Positions 8,360-15,472 are shown, counted from the first letter of the stretch. The stretch: DNA of 16,344 bases from an uncultured Oscillospiraceae bacterium (GCA_944385775.1 CALWYM010000032.1:1-16344), one strand, 5' to 3'. Notes: generated from the letters alone by a model not told the origin. Numbers and translations: made by a program.

Positions 8360-9535
8360 TTATAAAGAGAGTTCCCTTACCATTCTTCGGCTCTGTCTGT
8401 CCCGCTCCAAAATTTCCTCTATTGTGTCTGCCGGAAGGCTGCCCAGTTTTTCCACAGTTTCCCTCACTATTTGGGGAATATCCATAAACCCGATTTTGTC
8501 TGAGAGAAACAGCCTTACCGCCTCCTCATTGGCGCCGTTCATAACAACCGGCGCGGAATCGGTCCTCCCGGCAATCTCAAGAGCCAGTGCAAGACAGCCG
8601 AATTTCTCCAAATCGGGCTCCTCAAAGGTAAGCTGTGAAATCTCCGTGAGCTCCGCGGGCTTTGCAAGGCTTGGAAGCCTTTTGGGATAGGTCAGGGCAA
8701 GCTGAATCGGTATTCTCATATCCGGAGTGCCCATCTGGGCGATAATCGCGTTGTCCGCGAACTCTACCCCGGAGTGAACTATACTCTGCGGGTGCACCAC
8801 AACCTTAATCTTTTCCACAGGTACCGAGAAAAGATGCATTGCCTCAATAACCTCAAGCCCCTTATTCATCATGGTTGCCGAATCTATCGTAATCTTCGCT
8901 CCCATGTCCCAGTTGGGGTGCTTAAGAGCGTCCTCTTTCCTTACACTATAAAGCTCAGAAATAGGCTTTGTGCGGAAAGGTCCGCCGGAGGCTGTAAGCA
9001 AAATACGCCTTATCTCGCTTTCACCCCTACTCATCAGACACTGAAAAATGGCGGAATGTTCCGAATCCACCGGAATAAGCTCGCAGTGGTTTTCCAAAAT
9101 AGCCTTTGTAAAAAGGTGACCGGCGCAGACCAGGGTCTCCTTGTTAGCAAGGGCAATACGTCTGCCCCCAGCCTTAATTGCCGCCATGGTGGGTACAAGT
9201 CCCGCGTTTCCTACTATTGAGGACACAAGTATATCGGCGTCAAGCTCCGCCGCCTCTAAAAGAGCCCTTTCACCCCACGCTACCTTCGTTTCCGTGTCGG
9301 CCGTTTTCAGAGACAGCTCCTTTCCCGCTTCCCCGTCACTCATAACGGCAAGTTTTGGCTTAAACTGCCGAATCTGCCGCTCCATTTCCGCCACGTTTCT
9401 GTTCCCCGTTATTGCCTGAACCTGAAAGCTTCCCAAAAAGGCGACTGTTTCCATCGTCTGGGTGCCAATAGAACCGGTAGAGCCCAGAACGGTAATCTTT
9501 TTTGTATTATTGCCTGTCATTTCTATCTTATCCAT
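8360..9535 (-). CDS. dxr: 1-deoxy-D-xylulose 5-phosphate reductoisomerase
   Basis: Catalyses the first committed step of the MEP pathway, converting DXP to 2-C-methylerythritol 4-phosphate with NADPH and a divalent metal. The 391 residues carry the Rossmann nucleotide loop GSTGSIG (18-24), NKET (131-134), the metal ligands Asp157 and Glu159 in PVDSEHSA, the phosphate-binding loop around TASGGPF (181-187), HPNW (206-209), and the third acidic ligand in MMNKGLEVIEA (Glu228). The C-terminal helical domain is complete. It begins 7 nt after the cdsA stop with only a weak GAAGA-like site, suggesting coupling to cdsA. An in-frame ATG five codons downstream is a possible alternative. With ispG in the same operon it accounts for two of the seven MEP enzymes. 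Confidence 0.97.
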   Translation of the reverse strand: MDKIEMTGNNTKKITVLGSTGSIGTQTMETVAFLGSFQVQAITGNRNVAEMERQIRQFKPKLAVMSDGEAGKELSLKTADTETKVAWGERALLEAAELDADILVSSIVGNAGLVPTMAAIKAGGRRIALANKETLVCAGHLFTKAILENHCELIPVDSEHSAIFQCLMSRGESEIRRILLTASGGPFRTKPISELYSVRKEDALKHPNWDMGAKITIDSATMMNKGLEVIEAMHLFSVPVEKIKVVVHPQSIVHSGVEFADNAIIAQMGTPDMRIPIQLALTYPKRLPSLAKPAELTEISQLTFEEPDLEKFGCLALALEIAGRTDSAPVVMNGANEEAVRLFLSDKIGFMDIPQIVRETVEKLGSLPADTIEEILERDRQSRRMVRELSL

Positions 9536-9542
9536 TCTTCAT

Positions 9543-10364
9543 TTAAAATGCCGGGAAATGGGTCACCAGTACGTAAACAAGGGGTCCTGTAAAAATCATA
9601 CTGTCAAATCTGTCCAGCACTCCGCCGTGACCGGGCAGCAGGTTTCCGTAATCCTTTATATTGTGCTGGCGCTTCACCACGGAAAATGCCAGATCACCGA
9701 TCTGGGTAGTCACGTTGCCCAGCGCACCGTACATCACAAGCAGCCCGTAGTTTACACTTATGCCAACGGACTTGTCCATTATTACGCCGAAAATAAGTAT
9801 TCCCAGGATCCCCCAGATAAAGCTGCCAATAAAGCCCTCAAGGCTCTTATTGGGGCTTGCCTTAACTATACCCTTGTGCTTTCCGAAAAACATTCCGCCG
9901 AAATAGCCGCCTGTATCACTGACAGCGGTAATTACAAAGGACATTATAATAAGTATGCCGCCGTTTTCCATAAGCTTCATGCTCACAAGCGCCGTGAGGC
10001 ACACCGGTATTATAAGCCCTGCCACAAAGCCTGTGGCAACGGAGGAAAACTCCACCTCGCCGGGAGTTTTATATGTAAACACAGCCTGGCTGAAAAGGGT
10101 CAGCATGAGGAAGGTAAGGGAAAGACGCAGCGCCGTTTCGCCGTGACCGAAATACGTACCCAGCGGTACGGCGGCAGCGGTTATCATGGGAAAAATATAC
10201 ATTCCCATATTTTTAGCTTCCCCGGTGGCGTGCATAAGCTCGTAGGCGCCGATAACGCCGATAAGCGCCACCACAGCGGCAAGGCACCAGCTTGGAAGAT
10301 ATAAGGTCAGAGCAATAAGCAGCGCGATAAGCACCGCCGCCACAATCGTCCTTGTTTTTAGCAT
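9543..10364 (-). CDS. cdsA: Phosphatidate cytidylyltransferase (CDP-diacylglycerol synthase)
   Basis: A membrane enzyme that joins phosphatidic acid and CTP to make CDP-diacylglycerol, the precursor of the main anionic phospholipids. The 273 residues form roughly eight hydrophobic helices beginning at residue 6. The family signature is intact near the C terminus: QIGDLAFSVVKRQ (221-233) followed by KDYGNLLPGHGGVLDRFDS (237-255), including the metal-binding Asp residues. AVSDTGGYFGG (147-157) is the other conserved polar motif, followed by SPNKSLEG (170-177). AAAGGAG lies 6 nt before the start. The gene sits 23 nt after uppS, so lipid-carrier and phospholipid synthesis are probably co-expressed. 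Confidence 0.96.
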   Translation of the reverse strand: MLKTRTIVAAVLIALLIALTLYLPSWCLAAVVALIGVIGAYELMHATGEAKNMGMYIFPMITAAAVPLGTYFGHGETALRLSLTFLMLTLFSQAVFTYKTPGEVEFSSVATGFVAGLIIPVCLTALVSMKLMENGGILIIMSFVITAVSDTGGYFGGMFFGKHKGIVKASPNKSLEGFIGSFIWGILGILIFGVIMDKSVGISVNYGLLVMYGALGNVTTQIGDLAFSVVKRQHNIKDYGNLLPGHGGVLDRFDSMIFTGPLVYVLVTHFPAF

Positions 10365-10387
10365 AAAAAGCTCCTTTTGTAACTCTC

Positions 10388-11116
10388 TTATTTCGCGCCG
10401 CCAAAGCGCCTGTCCCTGCGCTGGTAGGCTTTAATTGCCTCCCTGAGGGTGTTTTCGTCAAAGTCCGGCCAGAGGGTATCTGTAAAATAAAATTCCGAAT
10501 AGGCAGACTGCCATAAAAGGAAATTGGAAAGCCGCTGCTCCCCCGAGGGTCTTATAACAAGATCCGGGTCCGGTATTCCGTCAGAGTATAAATAGTGAGA
10601 AAAACTCTCCTCAGTAAGAGGCGGTCTTTCAGGGTCCTCAGCCCATTTCTGCGCCGCCTTTATTATCTCGTCCCGTCCGCCGTAATTTATGCAGATATTT
10701 GCGTGGTACGGGCTGTCAATGGTGTCGGATATGGCTTCCACCTTCCGTATAAGCTCCTGAAGCTCCGGGCTGAGCCCGCTCTTATCCCCCAAAACCTTTA
10801 CATGGACGCCCTTTTCAACAAGAGTATCAACCAGCTCGTTAAGATACTTCTTTAATAGCTCCATTATGGTATTGACCTCGTCACGGCTCCGCTTCCAGTT
10901 TTCCGTTGAAAAGGCATAAACAGTCAGATACTCTATACCCATATCACGGCAGGCATAGGCGATTTTGCGGAAGGTCTCCGCTCCCACTGCGTGACCGGCA
11001 GTTCTCGGAAGTCCCCTTTTCTTTGCCCAGCGTCCGTTGCCATCCATAACGATGGCAATATGGCGGGGCAAGGTTTCCTGCTCCGCCTGCTTTATGTTTT
11101 TAGAAAATATTGCCAT
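10388..11116 (-). CDS. uppS: Isoprenyl transferase, undecaprenyl diphosphate synthase
   Basis: A cis-prenyltransferase that adds isopentenyl units to farnesyl diphosphate to give the C55 carrier for peptidoglycan and other wall polymers. The 242 residues contain all family motifs: IAIVMDGNGRWA (20-31, catalytic Asp25), FSTENWKR (69-76), NYGGRDEI (144-151), RPSGEQRLSNF (189-199) and the C-terminal RRDRRFGG. There is no obvious membrane helix, as expected for this soluble, membrane-associated enzyme. It starts 4 nt after the frr stop with only a short AAGG next to the ATG, so translation is probably coupled to frr. It uses products of the MEP pathway, two of whose enzymes are encoded in the same operon. 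Confidence 0.97.
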   Translation of the reverse strand: MAIFSKNIKQAEQETLPRHIAIVMDGNGRWAKKRGLPRTAGHAVGAETFRKIAYACRDMGIEYLTVYAFSTENWKRSRDEVNTIMELLKKYLNELVDTLVEKGVHVKVLGDKSGLSPELQELIRKVEAISDTIDSPYHANICINYGGRDEIIKAAQKWAEDPERPPLTEESFSHYLYSDGIPDPDLVIRPSGEQRLSNFLLWQSAYSEFYFTDTLWPDFDENTLREAIKAYQRRDRRFGGAK

Positions 11117-11120
11117 AGCC

Positions 11121-11684
11121 TTAAATAGATGTAAGCTCCTTTTCCTTACTTGCGGTCACGGAGTCGATTTTCTTAATGAAATCGTCGGTCATCTGCTGGA
11201 GATCCTTTTCCACGTTCTTGTAATCGTCCTCTGTAAGCTCGGAGGACTTCTGCTGCTTTTTAAACTTGTCAAGCGCCTCTCTGCGTACGTTTCTCACAGC
11301 GGTCTTGGCGGTCTCAGCGTACTTGCTCACCTGCTTAATAAGGTCCTTACGGCGCTCCTCCGTAAGCTGGGGGAAGTTAAGGCGGATAACCTTGCCGTCG
11401 TTCTGGGGATTAATTCCTATATCTGACGTAAGAATAGCCTTTTCAATAGCCTTCAGAAGCGTTGGGTCCCAGGGCTGGATAACGAGGGTACGTGGGTCTG
11501 GGGAGCTTATGGTGCCCACCTGGTTTACAGGGGTAGCCACGCCGTAATACTCCACCCTGATCTGGTCAAGGACCGCCGCGTTGGCTCTGCCCGCCCTGAC
11601 GGTGGCAAACTGGCTTTCAAGAGACGATACTGTTTTTGTCATCTTATCAAGATATTCTGTATAGGTAGGGTCATTCTGATACAT
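11121..11684 (-). CDS. frr: Ribosome recycling factor
   Basis: Splits the post-termination ribosome together with EF-G. The 187-residue length is typical (about 185). Domain I, a three-helix bundle, contains VRAGRANAAVLD (29-40) near the N terminus and a long charged C-terminal helix pair rich in K and E. Domain II includes PVNQVGTISSPDPRTLVIQPWD. The start ATG has GGAGG 7 nt upstream, and the gene lies 18 nt after pyrH, the usual arrangement in Firmicutes. No unusual residues were noticed. Confidence 0.97.
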   Translation of the reverse strand: MYQNDPTYTEYLDKMTKTVSSLESQFATVRAGRANAAVLDQIRVEYYGVATPVNQVGTISSPDPRTLVIQPWDPTLLKAIEKAILTSDIGINPQNDGKVIRLNFPQLTEERRKDLIKQVSKYAETAKTAVRNVRREALDKFKKQQKSSELTEDDYKNVEKDLQQMTDDFIKKIDSVTASKEKELTSI

Positions 11685-11702
11685 GGTTTTACCTCCGTTT
11701 AC

Positions 11703-12428
11703 TTATTTTCTTACTATTGTTCCTATCTGCTGACCCATAATAACCCTCTTTATATTTTCCGGGTCCTCAAGGGCAAACAGAATAACGGGAATGTCATTAT
11801 CCATTGAAAGGCTTGTGGCAGTAGAATCCATAACCGCAAGGTGCTGTGCCAGCACATCGTCATAGGTAATGGAATCGTATTTTACCGCGTTGGGGTCTTT
11901 CCTCGGGTCAGCGGAATATACGCCGTCCACATTTTTAGCAAGGAGAATTACATCGGCTTTGATTTCCGCAGCTCTCAAAACAGCGGCTGTGTCCGTTGTA
12001 AAGTACGGATTTCCCGTACCGCAGCCGAAAATGACGACTCTGTTATTTTTAAGGTGCTTATCAGCCTTAAGCCTTATGTATGGCTCGGCAATAGCGCGCA
12101 TCTCCACGGCTGTCTGGACACGGACGTTTACTCCCAGCTGCTCCAGCATATCCGCCATGGCAAGGCAGTTCATAACGGTTGCAAGCATACCCATATGGTC
12201 GGCTCTGGAGCGTTCCATCTTGCCGGCGCCGTCCTTGGCGCCTCTCCAGAAGTTGCCGCCGCCGATGACTATGCCAACCTCCACGCCCATTTCGTTAACC
12301 TCTTTTATGACCCTTGCGATGTTCTCAATCACCTCAAAGTCAAGTCCGAAACTCTTTTTACCGGCGAGGGCCTCGCCGGAAAGCTTCAGCAAAACACGCT
12401 TGTATTTCGGCTTCATATTCTCTGCCAT
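11703..12428 (-). CDS. pyrH: Uridylate (UMP) kinase
   Basis: Phosphorylates UMP to UDP with ATP in the pyrimidine pathway; the bacterial enzyme is a hexamer of the amino-acid-kinase fold. The 241 residues include the N-terminal KLSGEAL (15-21), GGGNFWRG, the UMP-binding RADHMGMLAT, GCGTGNPYFTTDTAA and the nucleotide-binding region KNVDGVYSADP. GGAGG lies 8 nt before the ATG; an in-frame ATG at codon 5 is also possible. It is the first gene of the long minus-strand operon. rpsB and tsf, which precede pyrH in many Firmicutes, are absent; a divergent control region occupies that place. Confidence 0.97.
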   Translation of the reverse strand: MAENMKPKYKRVLLKLSGEALAGKKSFGLDFEVIENIARVIKEVNEMGVEVGIVIGGGNFWRGAKDGAGKMERSRADHMGMLATVMNCLAMADMLEQLGVNVRVQTAVEMRAIAEPYIRLKADKHLKNNRVVIFGCGTGNPYFTTDTAAVLRAAEIKADVILLAKNVDGVYSADPRKDPNAVKYDSITYDDVLAQHLAVMDSTATSLSMDNDIPVILFALEDPENIKRVIMGQQIGTIVRK

Positions 12429-12479
12429 ATAAATAACCTCCCAAAAACCGGATTGGCTTTTCTTTAATTTTTCACATAC

Positions 12480-12508
12480 ATTCTAATATATTTTAGGGAA
12501 AATTGGAA
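12480..12508 (-). promoter_or_regulatory. Candidate promoter for the pyrH-polC operon
   Basis: On the minus strand TTCCAA (12503-12508) is followed after 17 nt by TAGAAT (12480-12485), one mismatch from the -10 consensus. The -35 match is weak (3 of 6). It would give a 5' leader of about 45 nt before pyrH. The surrounding region is A/T-rich, as expected of a control region. Confidence 0.42.
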
Positions 12509-12595
12509 TACCCGTAAGAAATTTTTGTTGAGATTTTCCTTAGGATATTTTTTCCTTTCGGGTATGGCTTATGGGTGCGCCGCCATATATTACTT

Positions 12596-12625
12596 CTTAC
12601 ATTTTACACTGGTGTGAATTATAAT
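12596..12625 (+). promoter_or_regulatory. Candidate promoter for the MecA-like gene
   Basis: A perfect -10 TATAAT lies at 12620-12625. CTTACA (12596-12601) is a 4-of-6 match to the -35 box with an 18-nt spacer. Transcription would start about 35 nt before the ATG at 12668. Confidence 0.55.
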
Positions 12626-12653
12626 TATACAAAGAAATTATTAATTTTCCCTG

Positions 12654-12659
12654 AAGGAG
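12654..12659 (+). promoter_or_regulatory. Ribosome binding site that sets the start of the MecA-like gene
   Basis: AAGGAG lies 8 nt before the ATG at 12668. The in-frame ATG further upstream at 12575 lies upstream of the predicted promoter and lacks a comparable site, so the short form is preferred. Confidence 0.75.
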
Positions 12660-12667
12660 ATATTGAC

Positions 12668-13117
12668 ATGGATATACATATACTGGGACCGTCCTCCTAT
12701 TCTCTTTACCTGCCGAGGCGGCAGTACCCGGCGAAAATTACGGAGCAGTCTGCTCTTTCCATTTTGAAAAGTGCCCTTCACCGCTCTCTCACCGGGGAAG
12801 TGACTTTGTTTTCCGGCAAGGACGGTTATCTGTTTTTCGTAAAGGAAGCGTCGGCTACTCCCGAGGTTTTCGCCTTTGACAGCCTGGAGGAGCTTCTCTC
12901 AGTGCCGGTGGAGGAAACGGTACCCTCCTCTCTTTACTATTATGATGAGCGGTACCTTTTGGCGCTGTACCCGCTTTACGGCAGCACGTCCTGGCTCGGG
13001 GAGTTCGGGGAAAAGCTTGACATGACGCCGGAGCTCTGGTGCCACATAAGGGAACACGGAAAAGCGCTTGCGGAAAAAGGCGCGCTGAGGCTCCTTCAGA
13101 GCCTTGCCTTGACCTGA
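12668..13117 (+). CDS. Small MecA-like adaptor protein
   Basis: A 149-residue soluble protein with no signal or membrane segment. Its second half resembles the C-terminal domain of MecA/NegB adaptors, which in Bacillus bind ClpC and deliver proteins for degradation. The shared pattern is a FDSLEELL helix, then SSLYYYDERYLLALYP (two beta strands), LGEFGE, and a final helix with REHGKALAEKGALRLL. MecA proteins are usually about 200 residues or more with a separate N-terminal substrate-binding domain; here only ~60 residues precede the conserved part, so the N-terminal domain is shortened or different. The gene has its own promoter and a strong AAGGAG site. It is divergent from pyrH and directly upstream of smpB, a context that fits protein quality control but does not prove it. 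The family call is by eye from motif order, so I hold it moderately. Confidence 0.6.
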   Translation: MDIHILGPSSYSLYLPRRQYPAKITEQSALSILKSALHRSLTGEVTLFSGKDGYLFFVKEASATPEVFAFDSLEELLSVPVEETVPSSLYYYDERYLLALYPLYGSTSWLGEFGEKLDMTPELWCHIREHGKALAEKGALRLLQSLALT

Positions 13118-13162
13118 AAAGCCAAAAATTCATAATTTATTGTTTTATTTCTCAGCCGGATA

Positions 13163-13171
13163 TGGTATAAT
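13163..13171 (+). promoter_or_regulatory. Extended -10 promoter for smpB
   Basis: TGG-TATAAT at 13163-13171 is a perfect extended -10 element (TGnTATAAT). The -35 region is poor (TTTTAT at a 17-nt spacer), as is usual for extended -10 promoters. The predicted start is near 13178, leaving a leader of about 38 nt with the AGGAGG site. Confidence 0.6.
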
Positions 13172-13200
13172 CATCCTGTATGATGAAACTCAGACGGGAC

Positions 13201-13206
13201 AGGAGG
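13201..13206 (+). promoter_or_regulatory. Ribosome binding site that sets the GTG start of smpB
   Basis: A perfect AGGAGG lies 9 nt before the GTG at 13216. The ATG codons at 13180 and 13183 in the same frame lie upstream of it and have no such site, so the GTG is the likely start. Confidence 0.8.
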
Positions 13207-13215
13207 TACATTTCC

Positions 13216-13683
13216 GTGGCCAAAGTGCAGGGCGTAAAGCAGATTGCTCAGAACCGCAAGGCGTATCACGATTATTTTATTCTCGAAAAATACGAAGCCG
13301 GTATCGAGCTTTTCGGCACTGAGGTAAAGAGCCTTCGCCTCGGCGCGGTAAATTTAAAGGATTCTTTCTGCTCTGTCAAGGACGGTGAGATGTTTGCCTA
13401 CGGCATACATATTTCACCCTACGAAAAGGGCAATATCTTTAACCGTGACCCACTGCGTCCCAAGCGGCTTTTAATGCACCGCCGGGAAATCGCCAGGCTT
13501 TACGGCAAGATTAAGCAGGACGGTCTCACGCTGATTCCTCTTTCCCTTTACCTGAAAAATTCCCTGGTCAAGGTGGAGATTGGCCTTGCCAAGGGTAAAA
13601 AAATATATGATAAGCGCGAAAGCTCCGCGAAGCGTGACGCTGAGCGTGAAATCCAGCGCACCATAAAAGAAAGGAACAGATGA
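13216..13683 (+). CDS. smpB: SsrA-binding protein SmpB
   Basis: Binds tmRNA and places it in the decoding centre of stalled ribosomes for trans-translation. From the GTG start it is 155 residues, the family norm. It begins MAKVQGVKQIAQNRKAYHDY and has the OB-fold signature GTEVKSLRLGAVNLKDS (34-50) and HISPYEKGN (65-73). The C-terminal tail is strongly basic (KGKKIYDKRE, then KRDAEREIQRTIKERNR) and in known SmpB forms a helix in the empty mRNA channel. Its TGA stop overlaps the first possible ATG of the cyclophilin gene. Its RNA partner ssrA is encoded about 1.4 kb downstream on the same strand. Confidence 0.97.
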   Translation: MAKVQGVKQIAQNRKAYHDYFILEKYEAGIELFGTEVKSLRLGAVNLKDSFCSVKDGEMFAYGIHISPYEKGNIFNRDPLRPKRLLMHRREIARLYGKIKQDGLTLIPLSLYLKNSLVKVEIGLAKGKKIYDKRESSAKRDAEREIQRTIKERNR

Positions 13684-13685
13684 TT

Positions 13686-14204
13686 ATGGCAAATCCAGTT
13701 GCTACCATTGTGATGGAAAACGGTCACACAATTAAAATAGAGCTTTATCCGGAGATTGCGCCGAATACGGTTAATAACTTTATCTCCCTGGCGAATTCCG
13801 GCTTTTATGACGGACTTATATTCCACAGGGTCATTAAGGACTTTATGATTCAGGGCGGCGACCCAAAGGGTACAGGCGTAGGCGGTCCCGGCTACTGCAT
13901 AAAGGGCGAGTTTACCGCTAACGGTCACAATAACCCCCTTGCCCATAAGCGTGGCGTTATCTCCATGGCACGCACCTCTGACCCCAACTCAGCAGGCAGC
14001 CAGTTCTTTATCGTGCACCAGGATTCTCCTCACCTTGATGGTCAGTACGCTTCCTTCGGTATGGTTATCGACGGTATGGATACTGTTGACGAGATTGCAG
14101 AGGTAAGCACAAACTACAAGGATGCTCCCCGTACAAAGCAGGTTATGAAGTCCGTCACAGTAGACACTATGGGCGAGACATATCCTGAGCCTGAGAAGTG
14201 CTGA
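13686..14204 (+). CDS. Cyclophilin-type peptidyl-prolyl cis-trans isomerase
   Basis: A 172-residue single-domain cyclophilin that speeds proline isomerisation during folding; there is no signal peptide, so it is probably cytosolic. Family motifs are in order: ELYPEIAPNTVNNF, then FHRVIKDFMIQGGDP with the catalytic Arg, RGVISMAR, then SAGSQFFIVHQDSPHLDG and YASFGMVIDGMD. The Trp common in cyclosporin-sensitive cyclophilins is not in the usual HLDG-x(n)-FG region, as in many bacterial members. I chose the ATG at 13686 because AAAGGA ends 10 nt upstream; the ATG at 13680 overlaps the smpB stop and is only 4 nt from it. It is probably co-transcribed with smpB. Confidence 0.94.
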   Translation: MANPVATIVMENGHTIKIELYPEIAPNTVNNFISLANSGFYDGLIFHRVIKDFMIQGGDPKGTGVGGPGYCIKGEFTANGHNNPLAHKRGVISMARTSDPNSAGSQFFIVHQDSPHLDGQYASFGMVIDGMDTVDEIAEVSTNYKDAPRTKQVMKSVTVDTMGETYPEPEKC

Positions 14205-14218
14205 TTTGAAAATTTACT

Positions 14219-14252
14219 GCCGGGAGGGGTATGGGTAAACTTCCCTCCCGGC
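14219..14252. repeat. GC-rich palindrome between the cyclophilin and dehydrogenase genes
   Basis: GCCGGGAGGG (14219-14228) and CCCTCCCGGC (14243-14252) form a perfect 10-bp stem with a 14-nt loop, starting 15 nt after the cyclophilin stop. No U-run follows on either strand, so a classical terminator is not supported. It may stabilise the upstream mRNA 3' end or attenuate read-through. Its arms resemble the GGGAG...CTCCC palindromes at 7229 and 15042. Confidence 0.6.
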
Positions 14253-14259
14253 ACAGGAC

Positions 14260-14264
14260 GGAGG
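14260..14264 (+). promoter_or_regulatory. Ribosome binding site that sets the dehydrogenase start
   Basis: GGAGG lies 8 nt before the ATG at 14273. The in-frame ATG at 14231 lies inside the loop of the preceding palindrome and is an unlikely start. Confidence 0.75.
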
Positions 14265-14272
14265 ATTTACAT

Positions 14273-15028
14273 ATGAAAACTGCAATAATCACCGGGGCTT
14301 CCGCCGGACTCGGCGCCATATTCGCCAAAAGGCTAACGGAGCAGTTTCCGGATGTGGAATGTGTCTGGCTTATTGCAAGAAGGGCGGAACGTCTTGAGGA
14401 AATCGGAAAAGAGCTCAAAATAAAGGCTGTTTCCATTCCCCTTGACCTGACGAAGGACGAGGATATTGCCGCTTTTCGGAAAAAGCTTATGGAGGAAATG
14501 CCACAGGTACGGCTTCTTGTGAATAACGCCGGCTGCGGATACTTAGGCAACGTTTTGGACAGTGAGCCTGAGAAGCTTTCCAGAATGGTGGACCTTAATA
14601 TAAAGTCCCTTACCCTTGTTACTAACGCTGTTTTGCCGTACATGACCGGCGGTGGAAATATTATAAACATGTCCTCCATCGCGTCGTTTTGTCCTAACCC
14701 CAGAATGACGGTTTACAGCTCCTCAAAGGCATATGTTTCCTCCTTTTCCCTGGGGCTTCGTGACGAGCTTAAAAGCCGAGGCATTTCCGTTCTCTGCGTA
14801 TGCCCCGGTCCTATGGATACGGAGTTTATCTCCCTGGGCGGCATTAAGGGAAATTCAAAAACCTTCAATACCCTTCCATACTGCGACCCGGAAAAGGTCG
14901 TTGCCGGCTCTCTTAAGGCGGCAAAAGCCGGAAAGGCGTTTTATACTCCCAGGGCGTTTTATAAGCTCTATCGTGGTATAGCCCATATTATTCCAAGAAG
15001 AATAATGATAAATTTTACAAGAACGTAA
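14273..15028 (+). CDS. Short-chain dehydrogenase/reductase (SDR) family oxidoreductase
   Basis: A 251-residue classical SDR enzyme. The nucleotide-binding turn is TGASAGLG (7-14); LARR-type basic residues after beta-2 (IARR, 34-37) favour NADP(H), by inference. DLT (58-60), NNAG (84-87), the helix-4 Asn in DLNIKS (N109), the catalytic Ser135, Tyr148 and Lys152 (YSSSK), and CPGPMDTEF (177-185) complete the set, so the enzyme should be active. The start of the C-terminal part suggests the DltE/YqjQ-like group rather than FabG. The substrate cannot be told from sequence, and neither neighbour (cyclophilin, tmRNA) points to a pathway. The gene lies 68 nt downstream of the cyclophilin gene across a palindrome. 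Confidence 0.92.
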   Translation: MKTAIITGASAGLGAIFAKRLTEQFPDVECVWLIARRAERLEEIGKELKIKAVSIPLDLTKDEDIAAFRKKLMEEMPQVRLLVNNAGCGYLGNVLDSEPEKLSRMVDLNIKSLTLVTNAVLPYMTGGGNIINMSSIASFCPNPRMTVYSSSKAYVSSFSLGLRDELKSRGISVLCVCPGPMDTEFISLGGIKGNSKTFNTLPYCDPEKVVAGSLKAAKAGKAFYTPRAFYKLYRGIAHIIPRRIMINFTRT

Positions 15029-15035
15029 AAAAATC

Positions 15036-15086
15036 GCTTAGGGGAGACTGTACCCTTATAAATATGGGTATAACTCTCCCGCTTAG
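15036..15086. repeat. Composite palindrome between the dehydrogenase gene and ssrA
   Basis: GGGAGA (15042-15047) pairs with TCTCCC (15075-15080), and inside it TACCC (15051-15055) pairs with GGGTA (15066-15070), leaving a 10-nt A/T-rich loop. The whole is flanked by direct copies of GCTTAG (15036-15041 and 15081-15086). No U-run follows. It shares GCTTAGGGGAGA with the palindrome at 7223-7234. The right half also holds TATAAC (15069-15074), which could act as a -10 element for ssrA, although no good -35 was found. Confidence 0.6.
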
Positions 15087-15109
15087 TGAGAAAATAAAGC
15101 TAAACATAT

Positions 15110-15468
15110 GGGGGCGTACTGGTTTCGACGGGGGCGCCGAGATTTGAATAGCGGGCGGCTGAGCCTGTCAGCCTAAAAAAGGGCAATTATAAATTAAAGA
15201 ACGACGATAACGTAGTTCTCGCCGCTGCTTAAGCAGCGACCGTTCCTCCCGGAAGGTCCACGAGCCGGGACTGAGCGTCGATTTAGTGGAGCACGTGAGT
15301 GCGTAAAGCTTTGAGCGCACCACGCATAATGAAGCTACCGAACCAAATCGCTTGACTGTTTGCGGCGTGGTAAGGGAACGGGGCTGAGCCCGAAATAACA
15401 GCCTGCGCCCGGAGAAGTTCTTATGGAAGCGTTTTCGGACGGGAGTTCGATTCTCCCCGCCTCCACCA
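15110..15468 (+). ncRNA. ssrA: Transfer-messenger RNA (tmRNA, SsrA)
   Basis: A 359-nt one-piece tmRNA that rescues stalled ribosomes with SmpB. The 5' end GGGGGCG pairs with CGCCTCC before the encoded 3' ACCA to form a 7-bp acceptor stem with one G-U. The conserved 5' tRNA-like stretch (GGTTTCGACGGGG) and the T-arm GTTCGATTC near the 3' end are present. The tag-coding segment lies near 15182-15232 and the middle part is rich in paired segments expected for the pseudoknots. A terminator follows directly. The gene is preceded by a composite palindrome; a promoter was not clearly found, so read-through from the dehydrogenase gene plus 5' processing is possible. Confidence 0.97.
15182..15232 (+). 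other. tmRNA proteolysis-tag reading frame
   Basis: This frame reads GNYKLKNDDNVVLAAA followed by TAA; with the alanine carried by tmRNA the tag would be A-GNYKLKNDDNVVLAAA. The LAAA end matches the usual ClpXP/ClpAP degradation signal, and a GGC resume codon resembles the Bacillus arrangement. The exact resume codon is inferred, because upstream in-frame codons are also open. Confidence 0.8.
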
Positions 15469-15472
15469 AAGA

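Noticed and set aside
7902..8690. Plus-strand open frame spanning the rseP-dxr junction
   Set aside because: It is antisense to two well-conserved genes, has no good ribosome binding site and no recognisable domain.
9462..10304. Plus-strand open frame (280 codons) opposite cdsA and the start of dxr
   Set aside because: It is a His/Lys-rich composition produced by reading the reverse of hydrophobic cdsA codons; no domain is seen.
11841..12467. Plus-strand frames opposite pyrH
   Set aside because: They mirror the conserved pyrH coding sequence and have no independent support.
12575..12667. N-terminal extension of the MecA-like protein
   Set aside because: The extension would start upstream of the predicted promoter, and AAGGAG with proper spacing marks the ATG at 12668.
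15110..15468. Ordinary tRNA gene from the CCA-ending 3' half
   Set aside because: There is no anticodon arm nearby; the matching acceptor strand lies about 350 nt upstream, as in tmRNA.
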